58,139 nucleotides of DNA from an uncultured Pelagibacteraceae bacterium. GTDB taxonomy: Bacteria; Pseudomonadota; Alphaproteobacteria; Pelagibacterales; Pelagibacteraceae. The translations under genes were made by a program, and so were the position numbers. The first letter of the stretch is position 1. Every line of letters begins with the position of its first letter. Location: positions 1-58,139 of the forward strand of contig CACIWQ010000006.1 of assembly GCA_902590395.1 (NCBI GenBank). The letters are read 5' to 3'. Below, piece after piece: positions 10,050-19,369 of this stretch. The notes under the pieces are model-generated. The model worked only from the letters and a program-made list of their open reading frames with translations, did no database searches and had not been told where the DNA came from.

Positions 10050-10934
10050 TCAATTACGTATTTTTTCTCTAGATAAATCATGTAAATAAATAGCCACAGC
10101 TATCCAAATTATTATAAATCCAATTAATTTATTTAAATCAAAATATTCATTATAATAAAAAGCACCTAACAAAAACTGGCAAGTTGGAGTTATAAAGAAA
10201 ACCATACCAGATGTCCCTAGGCCAGCCAAATCAACACCTTTCAACCATAGAAAAAGTGGAATAACAGTCATAGGTCCAGCCAAAAATAACCAGAATGCAA
10301 TTTTAGGTTCACTTAGAGAGAAATAATAATTTCCATCAATTGAGATTAAATAAAAAACAACTAATGCTATAGGAGTAATAAACAAGCTTTCTATTAATAA
10401 TCCTACATCTGATTCAACATTTATCTTTTTTCTCAAAAGAGAATAAAAACTCCATGATAAAGCAACAATTAAACCCACCCAAGGAACCGAAGCGAAATTA
10501 AATAGTAAATAAATGACTGAAATTACCACAAGTAAAACTGATAATATTTTTTGTTTATTATATGGTTCTTTAAGAAATAAAATTCCAAAAAAAACACTGA
10601 GTATAGGCATTATAAAATAACCAAAACTAGCATCAATAATTTTGTTGGTCACAACAGCATATATCCAGGTTGACCAATTACAAAAAATTAAAATTCCTGT
10701 TATTAATAAGTATATTAATTCTTTCCTTTTTTTTATTACATAAAAAAAAATATCCCACTTAGAAAATAAAGAAGTTGTTACAATTAATGAAAAAGCTGTC
10801 CAAATAGTCCTATGAACCACAAGTTCAATTGGACCAGCAAAAGAAGCTGATTTAAAATAAAGAACTCCTATAGTTCCCCACCATAATGAACCGCTAGCAC
10901 CATATAAAATCCCGTGGAAAGTATTTTTTTTCAT
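10050..10934 (-). CDS. rarD: RarD-type EamA family transporter
   Basis: A 294-residue integral membrane protein with about ten helices, of the drug/metabolite transporter superfamily. The opening GILYGASGSLWWGTIGVLYFK and the KGVDLAGLGTSGMVFFITPTCQFLL block match the RarD branch. Family members move amino acids or other metabolites; none is proven for this branch in SAR11. It sits directly upstream of the sarcosine oxidase genes on the same strand, so uptake of a substrate related to methylated amines or export of a product is a reasonable guess, not shown by the sequence. Confidence 0.86.
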   Translation of the reverse strand: MKKNTFHGILYGASGSLWWGTIGVLYFKSASFAGPIELVVHRTIWTAFSLIVTTSLFSKWDIFFYVIKKRKELIYLLITGILIFCNWSTWIYAVVTNKIIDASFGYFIMPILSVFFGILFLKEPYNKQKILSVLLVVISVIYLLFNFASVPWVGLIVALSWSFYSLLRKKINVESDVGLLIESLFITPIALVVFYLISIDGNYYFSLSEPKIAFWLFLAGPMTVIPLFLWLKGVDLAGLGTSGMVFFITPTCQFLLGAFYYNEYFDLNKLIGFIIIWIAVAIYLHDLSREKIRN

Positions 10935-10990
10935 AAATTACTGATATCATTAAATTGAAAAGTAACTAAAATAAAGGTAAATAGATCGTA

Positions 10991-11082
10991 GGAGAGGTGG
11001 GTGAGTGGTTTAAACCAGTCGTTTGCTAAATGACCGTACGTGGAAACATGTACCGAGAGTTCGAATCTCTCTCTCTCCGCCA
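10991..11082 (+). tRNA. tRNA-Ser (anticodon GCU)
   Basis: The sequence folds as a class II tRNA. The acceptor stem GGAGAGG pairs with the 3' strand TCTCTCC (the last pair is G-T). The D arm contains GGGTGAGTGGTTTAAACC. The anticodon stem GTCGT/ATGAC encloses loop TTGCTAA (anticodon GCT). A long variable arm contains CGTACGTGGAAACATGTACCG, and the T arm is GAGAG-TTCGAAT-CTCTC. CCA is encoded. It reads AGC/AGU serine codons. It lies in the gap between two leftward genes and ends 3 bp from the slt stop. Confidence 0.95.
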
Positions 11083-11085
11083 TTT

Positions 11086-13311
11086 CTAATAGTGGGGCTT
11101 ATCTTCAAAAAAGTTGTATATTTTTATGGGTCTTCCACTTAGTATATAACGATATACGTTAACATTCTCCAAAACTCTTTGTACATAATTTCTAGTTTCT
11201 TTAAATTTAATTAGTTCTATCCAATCAACGTAATTGATTTTACCTTTTTGCGGATCGCCGTTAATTTTTTTCCAATATCGAACTCGTTTTGGTCCAGCAT
11301 TATAAGCAGCTAATGCAAAAGGGTAAGATCCTTCATAGTCCTCGAGTAATCCAGCTAAATAGTAAGAACCCAATTTAATATTATAATCAGGATCTGTTTT
11401 AAGTCTACTTTTTACGTAAGGAAGCTTTGCTTGCTTAGATACTAATTTTGCAGTGTATGTCATTAATTGCATCATACCTCTAGCACCGGCAGAACTATTT
11501 GCTCTTTGATCAAATTCACTTTCTTGTCTTATTACAGCGAGCACCAATTCCGATTTGGGCATAGTCTTCTGATTAACTACTTTTGGTGTTTGAATGACTG
11601 GATAATTTAATTCGTTATAAAATCTTTTTTCATATGATGCATTTTTTGCAATTTGTATTGCAAAATCATATCTGCCGATTTCAACAGATAGTTTTCCAGC
11701 AAGAATTTCACTTCCTTGTTCAATATCTAGTAATGCCAAATGTTTTAAAAAATCTTTAGCGTATTTAGTTTTATTTAACTCATGTAACAAACGAACACTT
11801 TTAATTAAATGATTTTTATTAAATTTTTTTATATATTCCTTTGATACTACATCTTGTTCAATTAACGAAAATGCTTCACCAGGATTAATTTCATTAAATG
11901 ACAATTGTCCATAATAAGTATTTAAATATTTAGCTGCCTCTTTAAACCATTCTTTAGATTTTTGTTCATTTTTTAATATTTTGTAAGTTCTTCCTATCCA
12001 ATAACCACCTCTTGATAGACTGATTGGATAGCCAACATTATTATAGAAACTCTTGAAATGTTTTAATGCTAAATTAGGATCATCTAAAAATGTTAATGCA
12101 ACCCAGCCTGATAGCCATTCAGCTTCAGCATATTCAGGACCATCCGACATTGAATGGTTACTAGAAACTTTGTAAGCCAAAGCGTATCGTTTTTTATAAA
12201 TTAATGATCTTGTTAATATTGATCTTTCTTTCCACCATATGTCAGGTCTAACTAGTTTAATTGGGTCTTTTGGTAATTTAAATAAAATTTCTAGCGATGG
12301 ATCCAATCTACCTCTTCGTCTTCTCCACTTTAATCGATCATACTTTAATCCAATATCATTTTTAAATTTTTCAGGAACTTTTGATATTGCGTTATCAACA
12401 CCGTAGGAACGAGACATTAATAATTGTCTAGCACGATATAGTGCAGTGTAATCTTTTGGCAAATATCTCAGCATTCTCTGTACATCCCAATGTTTTCCTT
12501 CCCAAGCATGCCAATCTGCTCTTTTGATATTATCGGAAACAGTGATTATTTTTTTATATTTCTTTCTTAAATATCGCAAATCTGATTTAGTTAATTTGGC
12601 TCTTATCCAACCCTCTTTAATTAATTTGGATCCTCTTTCAAAATCTCCTTGCTGTAAATATATTTCTCCAAGTTTAATTTTTCCAAATTGACTTAAAGGT
12701 TCTTTACCATCAAACCATTTGATAATACTTTTTGGGGGTGAAGTTTTAAGGTTTATTTTATGTTCAGCTAGATACCTCAACCTTCCTATTCGTGGATAAT
12801 CCGGGTTACTTTTTATGAAACTAAGATAATCATAAAAACTAGCGCTATTTGAATGTTTTATTAAATAAAGCCAATTTATTAAATTACGTAAATTTTTATC
12901 TTTTGCTTTTTGGGATAGTTTTATTGCTGTTTTCCATTTTTTTTGGTCAATTGCTTCAAAAGCTTCCTTGGCTATTTTAAAATCTTTCTTTGATAGTATT
13001 TCAGATTTAATGATGGTCTTAGTAACAGTCTTTTTAACGATAATAGGTTTTTTTTGTGGGTAGATAAAAACTTCAGAATCTTTTAATTCTTCAGTTTCAA
13101 CAACTTTTTTTTCAATGTCAGCTGATGTTGTCTCAGTGATTTTTTTGGGTTTTTTTACAGGGTAAATTTCTTTCTTTTTTGCTACTTTTTCTTTTATTTC
13201 TTTATCTGGGTCAGGTTTAGGTATAGGTAAAATCTGAGCTGCATTTGCTTGTAATGATAATATAATTGAAAATACTAAAAAATATACTTTAAGTTTGAGT
13301 AGATTCCTCAT
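11086..13311 (-). CDS. slt: Soluble lytic murein transglycosylase
   Basis: A periplasmic enzyme that cleaves peptidoglycan glycan strands, forming 1,6-anhydro ends. The 741-residue protein has an N-terminal signal peptide (cleavage expected after about residue 24, SLQANA), a Lys/Pro-rich stretch to about residue 95, a long helical solenoid of the Slt70 type, and a C-terminal SLT domain. The catalytic Glu is in AVIRQESEFDQRANSSAGARG, followed by GMMQLM and LAAYNAGPKRVRYW. It is divergent from dapA with only 44 bp between the two starts, so both promoters must fit in or around that gap. Confidence 0.94.
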   Translation of the reverse strand: MRNLLKLKVYFLVFSIILSLQANAAQILPIPKPDPDKEIKEKVAKKKEIYPVKKPKKITETTSADIEKKVVETEELKDSEVFIYPQKKPIIVKKTVTKTIIKSEILSKKDFKIAKEAFEAIDQKKWKTAIKLSQKAKDKNLRNLINWLYLIKHSNSASFYDYLSFIKSNPDYPRIGRLRYLAEHKINLKTSPPKSIIKWFDGKEPLSQFGKIKLGEIYLQQGDFERGSKLIKEGWIRAKLTKSDLRYLRKKYKKIITVSDNIKRADWHAWEGKHWDVQRMLRYLPKDYTALYRARQLLMSRSYGVDNAISKVPEKFKNDIGLKYDRLKWRRRRGRLDPSLEILFKLPKDPIKLVRPDIWWKERSILTRSLIYKKRYALAYKVSSNHSMSDGPEYAEAEWLSGWVALTFLDDPNLALKHFKSFYNNVGYPISLSRGGYWIGRTYKILKNEQKSKEWFKEAAKYLNTYYGQLSFNEINPGEAFSLIEQDVVSKEYIKKFNKNHLIKSVRLLHELNKTKYAKDFLKHLALLDIEQGSEILAGKLSVEIGRYDFAIQIAKNASYEKRFYNELNYPVIQTPKVVNQKTMPKSELVLAVIRQESEFDQRANSSAGARGMMQLMTYTAKLVSKQAKLPYVKSRLKTDPDYNIKLGSYYLAGLLEDYEGSYPFALAAYNAGPKRVRYWKKINGDPQKGKINYVDWIELIKFKETRNYVQRVLENVNVYRYILSGRPIKIYNFFEDKPHY

Positions 13312-13355
13312 AAATTTAAGATGATTAATTTTTTTAAACTATGTTATAAAGATTT

Positions 13356-14240
13356 ATGTTTAAAGGATCAATTGTTGCGTTAGTTACACCATTCAAAAAT
13401 AACAAACTTGATGAAGATTGTTATATTTCTTTGATTCACCACCATCTAAAAAGTGGTACATCTGGTATAGTTCCGGCTGGTACAACTGGTGAATCTCCCA
13501 CATTAACCCATGAAGAACATAAAAAAGTGATTAAACTTTGTGTTGAAGAAACTAAAGGAAAAATTCCCGTAATTGCTGGTACTGGATCAAATTCTACAGA
13601 AGAAGCTATTTCTCTTACTAAATATGCTGAGTCGACAGGTGCTAATGCGGCATTAGTAGTAACACCTTATTATAATAAACCTACCCAAGAAGGATTATAT
13701 CAACACTTCAAGGCAATAAATGACAGTTGTTCAATTCCAATTATAATTTACAACATACCTCCAAGATCTGTTGTTGACATGTCAGTTGATACAATGGCAA
13801 GACTTTTTGAATTAAAAAACATAGTAGGTGTCAAGGATGCGACAGCTGATCTTGATAGAGTAGATCAACAGAAAAAGAAAATGGGTAAAGATTTTATACA
13901 GCTTTCTGGAGAAGACGCGTCTGCTTTAGAATTTAATTTGCGTGGCGGCGTAGGATGTATTTCGGTAACAGCAAATGTAGCTGCAAAACTTTGCTCAGAA
14001 TTTCAAAATGCAACACTGAGTAAAAATAAAAGTAATTTACTAGCCAAAGCAAAAGAAATTAACGATAAGTTAATGCCTTTACATAAATCACTATTCGTAG
14101 AAAGTAGCCCGAGTCCAGTTAAATATGCTGCCAGTTTACTTAATTTATGTTCTGAAGATGTAAGATTGCCGCTAGTTAAAGTTACAGATTCTACCAAAAA
14201 AATTATTAAATCTGCTTTATCAAATGCAAATTTAATTTAA
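13356..14240 (+). CDS. dapA: 4-hydroxy-tetrahydrodipicolinate synthase
   Basis: DapA condenses pyruvate with aspartate semialdehyde, the first committed step to lysine and meso-diaminopimelate for peptidoglycan. The 294 residues contain the family signatures GTTGESPTL (42-50) and YNIPPRSVVD. The Schiff-base lysine is K160 in IVGVKDATAD, and Tyr132 is the proton-relay residue. It is the first gene of a ten-gene rightward run to recO; smpB follows after 3 bp. Confidence 0.97.
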   Translation: MFKGSIVALVTPFKNNKLDEDCYISLIHHHLKSGTSGIVPAGTTGESPTLTHEEHKKVIKLCVEETKGKIPVIAGTGSNSTEEAISLTKYAESTGANAALVVTPYYNKPTQEGLYQHFKAINDSCSIPIIIYNIPPRSVVDMSVDTMARLFELKNIVGVKDATADLDRVDQQKKKMGKDFIQLSGEDASALEFNLRGGVGCISVTANVAAKLCSEFQNATLSKNKSNLLAKAKEINDKLMPLHKSLFVESSPSPVKYAASLLNLCSEDVRLPLVKVTDSTKKIIKSALSNANLI

Positions 14241-14243
14241 ATA

Positions 14244-14714
14244 ATGAAATCAAAAACCAAAAGTGGTTTTAAAATAATTTGTAAAAACCGAAAAGCTGGA
14301 TTTAATTATTTCTTTTCTGAGTTTTACGAAGCCGGTATTGCATTACAAGGATCTGAAGTAAAATCTTTACGTGATGGTAAAGGAAACATTTCCGAAGCTT
14401 ATGCTTTAGATCAGCAAGGTGAAATTTATTTACTTAACTCACATATTCCATCATATAAAGAGTCCAGCTATAACAATCACCATCCTACAAGAAATAGAAA
14501 ATTATTATTAAATAAGCGAGAAATAAACAAACTTATTGGTAGAGTAAATAGAGAAGGATTTACTTTAATACCATTAAAATTATATTTTAAAAAAGGAAAA
14601 GCTAAAATTGAAATAGCTGTAGCAAAAGGAAAAAAACAATACGATAAACGACAAACCAAAAAGAAAATGGATTGGAATAGAGAAAGGGCTCGGTTTTTTA
14701 GAAGAACCAGTTAA
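14244..14714 (+). CDS. smpB: SsrA-binding protein SmpB
   Basis: SmpB binds tmRNA and delivers it to stalled ribosomes for trans-translation. The 156-residue protein has the oligonucleotide-binding beta-barrel with [19 protein letters not shown] and EIYLLNSHI, and the basic tail [19 protein letters not shown] that inserts in the mRNA channel. The length is normal. The tmRNA gene itself was not seen in this window. It is the second gene of the dapA run. Confidence 0.97.
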   Translation: MKSKTKSGFKIICKNRKAGFNYFFSEFYEAGIALQGSEVKSLRDGKGNISEAYALDQQGEIYLLNSHIPSYKESSYNNHHPTRNRKLLLNKREINKLIGRVNREGFTLIPLKLYFKKGKAKIEIAVAKGKKQYDKRQTKKKMDWNRERARFFRRTS

Positions 14715-14719
14715 AAAAA

Positions 14720-15232
14720 ATGATATATCTTAGCTTAGGTTCAAACTTATCATCAAGCTTTGGCGATAGGTTTGATAATCTAGAAATAGCTATTGATTAT
14801 TTAAAGAAACACGACATTGAAATAATCAAAAGATCGAGCTTTTATGAAACTCCATCATATCCAGATTTTAAAAATCCAAAATTTATTAATATAGTTATTT
14901 TAGTTCAAACCGACTTGTTGCCACAGGAACTAATGAAAGTTTTACTATTGATCGAGCATAAACTTGAGAGAAAAAGAGATAAAAAAAACGATCCTAGAAC
15001 ACTCGATATAGATATTATTGACTATAAAAATCAAATTTTTAACTTTAAGTATAAAAATCTTAATCTTGAGATACCGCATAAAAAAGCTTGTGATAGAAAT
15101 TTTGTTTTATATCCTCTAGAAGAAATTAATCCCAATTGGAAACATCCAAAAACTAATGAAATAATCAAAACTTTAATACAGAAACTTTCTGATAATGAAA
15201 AGAAGTCTATATTAAAAGTTAAAAAACATTGA
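14720..15232 (+). CDS. folK: 2-amino-4-hydroxy-6-hydroxymethyldihydropteridine pyrophosphokinase
   Basis: FolK transfers pyrophosphate from ATP to hydroxymethyl-dihydropterin in folate synthesis. The 170-residue protein opens with IYLSLGSNL and carries the signature DPRTLDIDII at residues 91-100, whose two Asp residues bind Mg2+. It lies 5 bp after smpB and 12 bp before rsh. No folP or folB is adjacent. The product feeds the tetrahydrofolate pool used by sarcosine oxidase and GlyA elsewhere in the window. Confidence 0.94.
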   Translation: MIYLSLGSNLSSSFGDRFDNLEIAIDYLKKHDIEIIKRSSFYETPSYPDFKNPKFINIVILVQTDLLPQELMKVLLLIEHKLERKRDKKNDPRTLDIDIIDYKNQIFNFKYKNLNLEIPHKKACDRNFVLYPLEEINPNWKHPKTNEIIKTLIQKLSDNEKKSILKVKKH

Positions 15233-15244
15233 TATAGTAAATAA

Positions 15245-16981
15245 ATGCTCAATCAAGAAGATCTTATAAAGAAGGTAAAGACATATAATAAATTTCTTAA
15301 TCCTGAAACTTTGTCCAAGGCCTATAATTTTGCTCTAAAAGCACACAAGAATCAAAAGAGAGATTCGGGAGATCCTTATTCAGTCCATCCGGTAGCTGTT
15401 GCTGATATTCTATCAGACTTGAAATTAGATAGCGCGACAATAGCAACAGGTTTACTACATGACACTATCGAAGACACTAAAACTACTTATAAAACTGTCG
15501 AAAAAGAATTTGGTAAAGAAGTTGCAGATTTGGTCGAAGGAGTTACAAAAATCTCTGAACTAGAAGATAAAGTAGTCGAAAATTCTAAAGCAGAAAATTT
15601 CAGAAAATTAATTTTAGCCACATCAAAAGATATTAGAGTTTTGCTTGTAAAATTAGCTGATCGCTTGCACAACATGAGGACATTAAATTTTATATCTGAA
15701 AAAGATCGAAGAGAACGAATAGCAAAAGAAACTATGGAAATATACGCACCTTTATCCGACAGAATGGGCATGAACCGTATAAGAGATGAATTAGAAGACT
15801 TATCTTTTCAGGAATTGAATCCTCAAGCCAGAAATCTAATTGTGGAAAAATTGTCAACAAACAAAAAAGATAGAGAGGACAGTTTTAAAGAAACTAGTAA
15901 GACTTTTGAAAAAATTCTAAGAGAAAATAATATTGAAGCCAAAATAGTGGGTAGAGAAAAAACTCCTTTCTCTATTTGGAGAAAAATCCAAACAAAAAGA
16001 ATATCATTAGAACAATTAACCGATCTTGTTGGTTTTCGTATTATAGTTATAGATATAAAAACTTGTTATAATGCATTAGGTGTTTTTCATAGCAATTGGT
16101 CAACCATACCTGGAAAATTTAAAGATTATATATCTACGCCTAAAATTAATAACTATAAGTCATTACACACTTCCATAATTGGTCCAAAAAGACAAAGAAT
16201 AGAAATACAAATTAGAACAAATCAAATGCATGAATTTGCTGAAAGGGGCATAGCTTCTCATTGGAAATATAAATCTTCAGAAAAACTAAGCCATTTATCT
16301 TTAAAAGAATACGATTGGCTTAGAGATCTTGTTGAAATTATTGAAAAAGGTAATAGTCCAGAACATTTGCTTACATATACAAAACTTCAAATGTTCCAAG
16401 ACAATGTATTTTGTTTTACTCCACAAGGTGAAGTTATTAAACTTCCAAGAAATGCAACTCCCATAGATTTTGCATATGCTGTCCATACTAAAATAGGTGA
16501 CAGCGTAATAGGTTGTGAAATAAATGGAAAAAATTCACCTTTACAAAGCACGCTTAAAAATGGTGATTTAGTTAAAATTATACGTTCAAAAAATGTGTCG
16601 CCATCATTACATTGGTTGTCATCAGCACAAACAGGTAAAGCTAGGGCTTCGATTAGAAGATATTGGTTAAATAAAACTCATACTAACAAGGAAAAAGAGT
16701 ATGTTACCAGTTTATCTATACAAATTCCACATTTACCAGGAAAACTTGGAGAAGTTAGCAGCTTAATAGGATTCCATAAATGCAATATAGTCAATATTGA
16801 AATTGTTGCAAAAAAAACTGACTATTTAGAATTTATTTTTGATATACAGATTAAAGATTTAAAAAACTATACGAATTTAATAAGTGAACTTAAGTTAAAA
16901 GGATATATATTAAAAATTATACGGCACAGGAAGAAAGATGCTTTCTTACAAAGACTCCTTAAAAATTTTAAAAGAAACTAA
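15245..16981 (+). CDS. RelA/SpoT-type (p)ppGpp synthetase/hydrolase, shortened C-terminal region
   Basis: This enzyme makes and degrades (p)ppGpp, the stringent-response alarmone. Domains in order: HD hydrolase (about 25-170; LHDTIED at 71-77, LADRLHN at 137-143), synthetase (about 235-345; KFKD at 291-294, a form of the RxKD motif of bifunctional enzymes; NNYKSLHTS; IEIQIRT), TGS (about 387-447) and ACT (about 488-560). At 578 residues it is well below the usual 700-750. The missing part is the helical and zinc-finger/conserved-Cys region between TGS and ACT, where only about 40 residues remain. The 3' end overlaps pyrE by 44 bp. Confidence 0.94.
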   Translation: MLNQEDLIKKVKTYNKFLNPETLSKAYNFALKAHKNQKRDSGDPYSVHPVAVADILSDLKLDSATIATGLLHDTIEDTKTTYKTVEKEFGKEVADLVEGVTKISELEDKVVENSKAENFRKLILATSKDIRVLLVKLADRLHNMRTLNFISEKDRRERIAKETMEIYAPLSDRMGMNRIRDELEDLSFQELNPQARNLIVEKLSTNKKDREDSFKETSKTFEKILRENNIEAKIVGREKTPFSIWRKIQTKRISLEQLTDLVGFRIIVIDIKTCYNALGVFHSNWSTIPGKFKDYISTPKINNYKSLHTSIIGPKRQRIEIQIRTNQMHEFAERGIASHWKYKSSEKLSHLSLKEYDWLRDLVEIIEKGNSPEHLLTYTKLQMFQDNVFCFTPQGEVIKLPRNATPIDFAYAVHTKIGDSVIGCEINGKNSPLQSTLKNGDLVKIIRSKNVSPSLHWLSSAQTGKARASIRRYWLNKTHTNKEKEYVTSLSIQIPHLPGKLGEVSSLIGFHKCNIVNIEIVAKKTDYLEFIFDIQIKDLKNYTNLISELKLKGYILKIIRHRKKDAFLQRLLKNFKRN

Positions 16982-17522
16982 AGCTTTATTAGAAGGTCAT
17001 TTCATTCTCTCTTCAGGTTTTCACAGCAAAGAATATGTTCAGTGTGCAAAGTTGTTAAGCTATCCTAAGGAAGCTGAATTAATATGTAACTCGCTTAGCA
17101 AAAAAATTACCTCAAAATTTGGTAAAATTGATTTTGTTTTATCACCAGCTATAGGAGGAATTGTAGTTGGCTACGAGATAGGTAGACAATTAAATACACA
17201 AGCCATTTTTGCTGAGAGATTAAGTGGAAATTTAGTTTTGAGAAGAGGATTTTCTTTACCAAAAGATTCCAGAGTTCTTATAGTTGAAGATGTCATTACA
17301 ACGGGTAAATCTGCGCTAGAATGTTCTGAAATAGTTAAGAAAAATGATGCCAATTTGATTGGTTATGCATGTATTATTGATAGATCAGATAATAAAGTTT
17401 TAATAAAAGACGAAATTATTTCACAAATTAAAATTGAAATACCTATATACAAAAAGGACGAGCTGCCTGATGAATTAAAAAAAATTCCTGCCGTGAAACC
17501 TGGAAGCAGAAACATAATGTAA
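16938..17522 (+). CDS. pyrE: Orotate phosphoribosyltransferase
   Basis: PyrE joins orotate to PRPP to give orotidine 5'-phosphate in pyrimidine synthesis. The 194-residue protein has HFILSSGFHSKEYVQC near the N-terminus and the PRPP-binding loop VLIVEDVITTGKS at residues 113-125. The start lies 44 bp inside rsh, and the residues before HFILSSG match the family, so the overlap looks real rather than a start error; no later Met or alternative start precedes the conserved region. The stop overlaps the pdxJ start by one base. Confidence 0.96.
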   Translation: MLSYKDSLKILKETKALLEGHFILSSGFHSKEYVQCAKLLSYPKEAELICNSLSKKITSKFGKIDFVLSPAIGGIVVGYEIGRQLNTQAIFAERLSGNLVLRRGFSLPKDSRVLIVEDVITTGKSALECSEIVKKNDANLIGYACIIDRSDNKVLIKDEIISQIKIEIPIYKKDELPDELKKIPAVKPGSRNIM

Positions 17523-18247
17523 TGAAAAAAATTAAACTAGGCGTTAACATTGATCATGTTGCTACAATAAGAAATGCTAGAGGAGAAAAATATCCTGACC
17601 CGCTTAGAGCGGCCTTACTTGCTCAAAAAAGCGGAGCAGACTCCATTACTATTCATTTAAGAGAAGATAGAAGGCACATAAAAGACGATGATCTTAAAAA
17701 AATTAAGAATAGTTTAATCATTCCTCTTAATTTAGAAATGGCTCCTACAAAAGAAATGTTAAATATTGCACTAAAAAACAAACCAGACTACGTATGCATA
17801 GTACCCGAAAGAAGAATGGAAGTTACAACAGAAGGTGGTTTGAATTTAACTAAAAAAAAAAAGTTTCTAATTAAAGCAATTTCAAATCTAAAAAAAAAAG
17901 GAATTAGGGTTAGCTTGTTTATAGAACCAAATTTAAAAAATATTATATTGTCCAAAGAGCTAGGTGCAGATTGTGTTGAATTACATACAGGAAAGTTTTG
18001 TAGATATTTTAATAAAAAGAAAAATATTAACACTCTCTTTCTAAATATTAAAAAATCTGCTGTTTTAGCTGAAAGTTTAAATCTTGAAGTGCATGCAGGA
18101 CATGGACTTACCTACAAGTCGACTAAGAAGATTTCAAAGATTAAAAGCTTTTCTGAGTTTAATATAGGACATTACATTATTTCCGAATCAATTTTTAGCG
18201 GTTTAAAAAATATTATTAACAAATTTAAAAGAATTATAAATAATTAA
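17522..18247 (+). CDS. pdxJ: Pyridoxine 5'-phosphate synthase
   Basis: PdxJ closes the ring of vitamin B6, combining 1-deoxy-xylulose 5-phosphate with 3-amino-2-oxopropyl phosphate. The 241-residue TIM barrel opens with LGVNIDHVATIRNARG and has SITIHLREDRRHIKD, CIVPERRMEVTTEGGL and LEVHAGHGL, all family hallmarks. The start overlaps the pyrE stop (TAATG). Presence of pdxJ indicates the DXP-dependent B6 route; PLP is the cofactor of GlyA and MetY in this window. Confidence 0.97.
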   Translation: MKKIKLGVNIDHVATIRNARGEKYPDPLRAALLAQKSGADSITIHLREDRRHIKDDDLKKIKNSLIIPLNLEMAPTKEMLNIALKNKPDYVCIVPERRMEVTTEGGLNLTKKKKFLIKAISNLKKKGIRVSLFIEPNLKNIILSKELGADCVELHTGKFCRYFNKKKNINTLFLNIKKSAVLAESLNLEVHAGHGLTYKSTKKISKIKSFSEFNIGHYIISESIFSGLKNIINKFKRIINN

Positions 18248-18248
18248 A

Positions 18249-18644
18249 ATGAAAATCTTTGGCATAGGAACTGATATAATAAATATTAAGAGAATGGAAA
18301 AATCTTTAAAAAAATACGATAAAAAATTCAAAAGTAAAATCTTTTCTAAAAATGAAATAATTTATTGTGAAACCAAGAAAGATTCCGCATCTTCTTATGC
18401 GAAGAGATATGCAGCAAAAGAAGCTTTAAGCAAGGCATTAGGATCTGGAATTAGAAAAGGTATTAATTTTAAAAATATTGAAATTGGTAATAACAAACTT
18501 GGAAAGCCATTTATTAAACTTACTGGTGGGGCTCATGCTTATTTAAAAAAAAAAATTAAAAGGAATAAATATGATATACATTTATCCCTTTCAGATGATA
18601 AACCATGGGCGCAAGCCACAGTTATAATTTCATATAAACAATGA
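18249..18644 (+). CDS. acpS: Holo-[acyl-carrier-protein] synthase
   Basis: AcpS transfers 4'-phosphopantetheine from CoA to apo-ACP, activating fatty-acid synthesis. The 131-residue protein has the family motif IFGIGTDIINIKRMEK with the metal-binding Asp at residue 8, and YAKRYAAKEALSKALGSG with the second metal ligand Glu. It starts one base after pdxJ, and its stop shares ATGA with lepB. The pdxJ-acpS-lepB-rnc order is common in alphaproteobacteria. Confidence 0.95.
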   Translation: MKIFGIGTDIINIKRMEKSLKKYDKKFKSKIFSKNEIIYCETKKDSASSYAKRYAAKEALSKALGSGIRKGINFKNIEIGNNKLGKPFIKLTGGAHAYLKKKIKRNKYDIHLSLSDDKPWAQATVIISYKQ

Positions 18645-19369
18645 AAGAGAAAATTATTGATAATTTAAAAACAATTTTTTATGCATTAATTATTGCATTA
18701 ATAATTAGAAGCTTTCTTTTTCAACCATTTTATATTCCTTCATCTTCCATGGAACCAAATTTATTAATTGGGGATAGATTATTTGTATCAAAATACTCTT
18801 ATGGTTACAGCAAACACTCATTACCGTTTAGTCCAAATATTACTCAGAAAAGATTTTTTTCAAACAAACCTGAAAGAGGGGATGTTATTGTTTTTAAAAC
18901 TCCAGCGGATAATAGAACGGATTATATAAAAAGATTAATTGGTCTGCCTGGAGATACAATACAAATAAAGGACGGAGACCTTTACTTAAACGAAACCAAA
19001 ATTAAGCGAAAAAAAATTGATACAACATTTAAAATTAATTGTGGAAACAATGTTGTTCCAGTTAATGTCTTTGAAGAATTATTACCTAATGGAAAAAAAT
19101 ACATAGCTGTTTATGATCAAGATTACACAATTCTTAATACAGAAAAATATATAGTGCCAGAAAACCATTATTTTTTTATGGGTGATAATAGAGACTGCTC
19201 TAAAGATAGTCGTTTTTTAAGCAGCGTTGGATATGTAAACTTTTTAAACATTGTTGGTAAAGCGCGTATAATTTTCTTTTCAAACGATAAAGAAAATGGA
19301 AGTTTTTTTAAGTTTTGGAAATGGAACAAATCAATACGCGTAAATCGCTTTTTTGAAAAAATTCAATGA
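18641..19369 (+). CDS. lepB: Signal peptidase I
   Basis: LepB removes signal peptides from exported proteins on the outer face of the inner membrane. The 242 residues include one N-terminal membrane segment (about 10-28), then the nucleophile Ser36 in PSSSMEP and the general base Lys97 in DYIKRLIGLPGD. The C-terminal box FFMGDNRDCSKDSR is also present. It overlaps acpS and rnc by four bases each (ATGA), so translation is probably coupled along the run. Confidence 0.96.
   Translation: MKEKIIDNLKTIFYALIIALIIRSFLFQPFYIPSSSMEPNLLIGDRLFVSKYSYGYSKHSLPFSPNITQKRFFSNKPERGDVIVFKTPADNRTDYIKRLIGLPGDTIQIKDGDLYLNETKIKRKKIDTTFKINCGNNVVPVNVFEELLPNGKKYIAVYDQDYTILNTEKYIVPENHYFFMGDNRDCSKDSRFLSSVGYVNFLNIVGKARIIFFSNDKENGSFFKFWKWNKSIRVNRFFEKIQ

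Noticed and set aside
12528-12539. A copy of the 9-bp arm TTATCGGAA inside slt, as a second recombination half-site.
   Set aside because: Only one arm is present, it is in a conserved coding region, and a 9-mer match is expected by chance.
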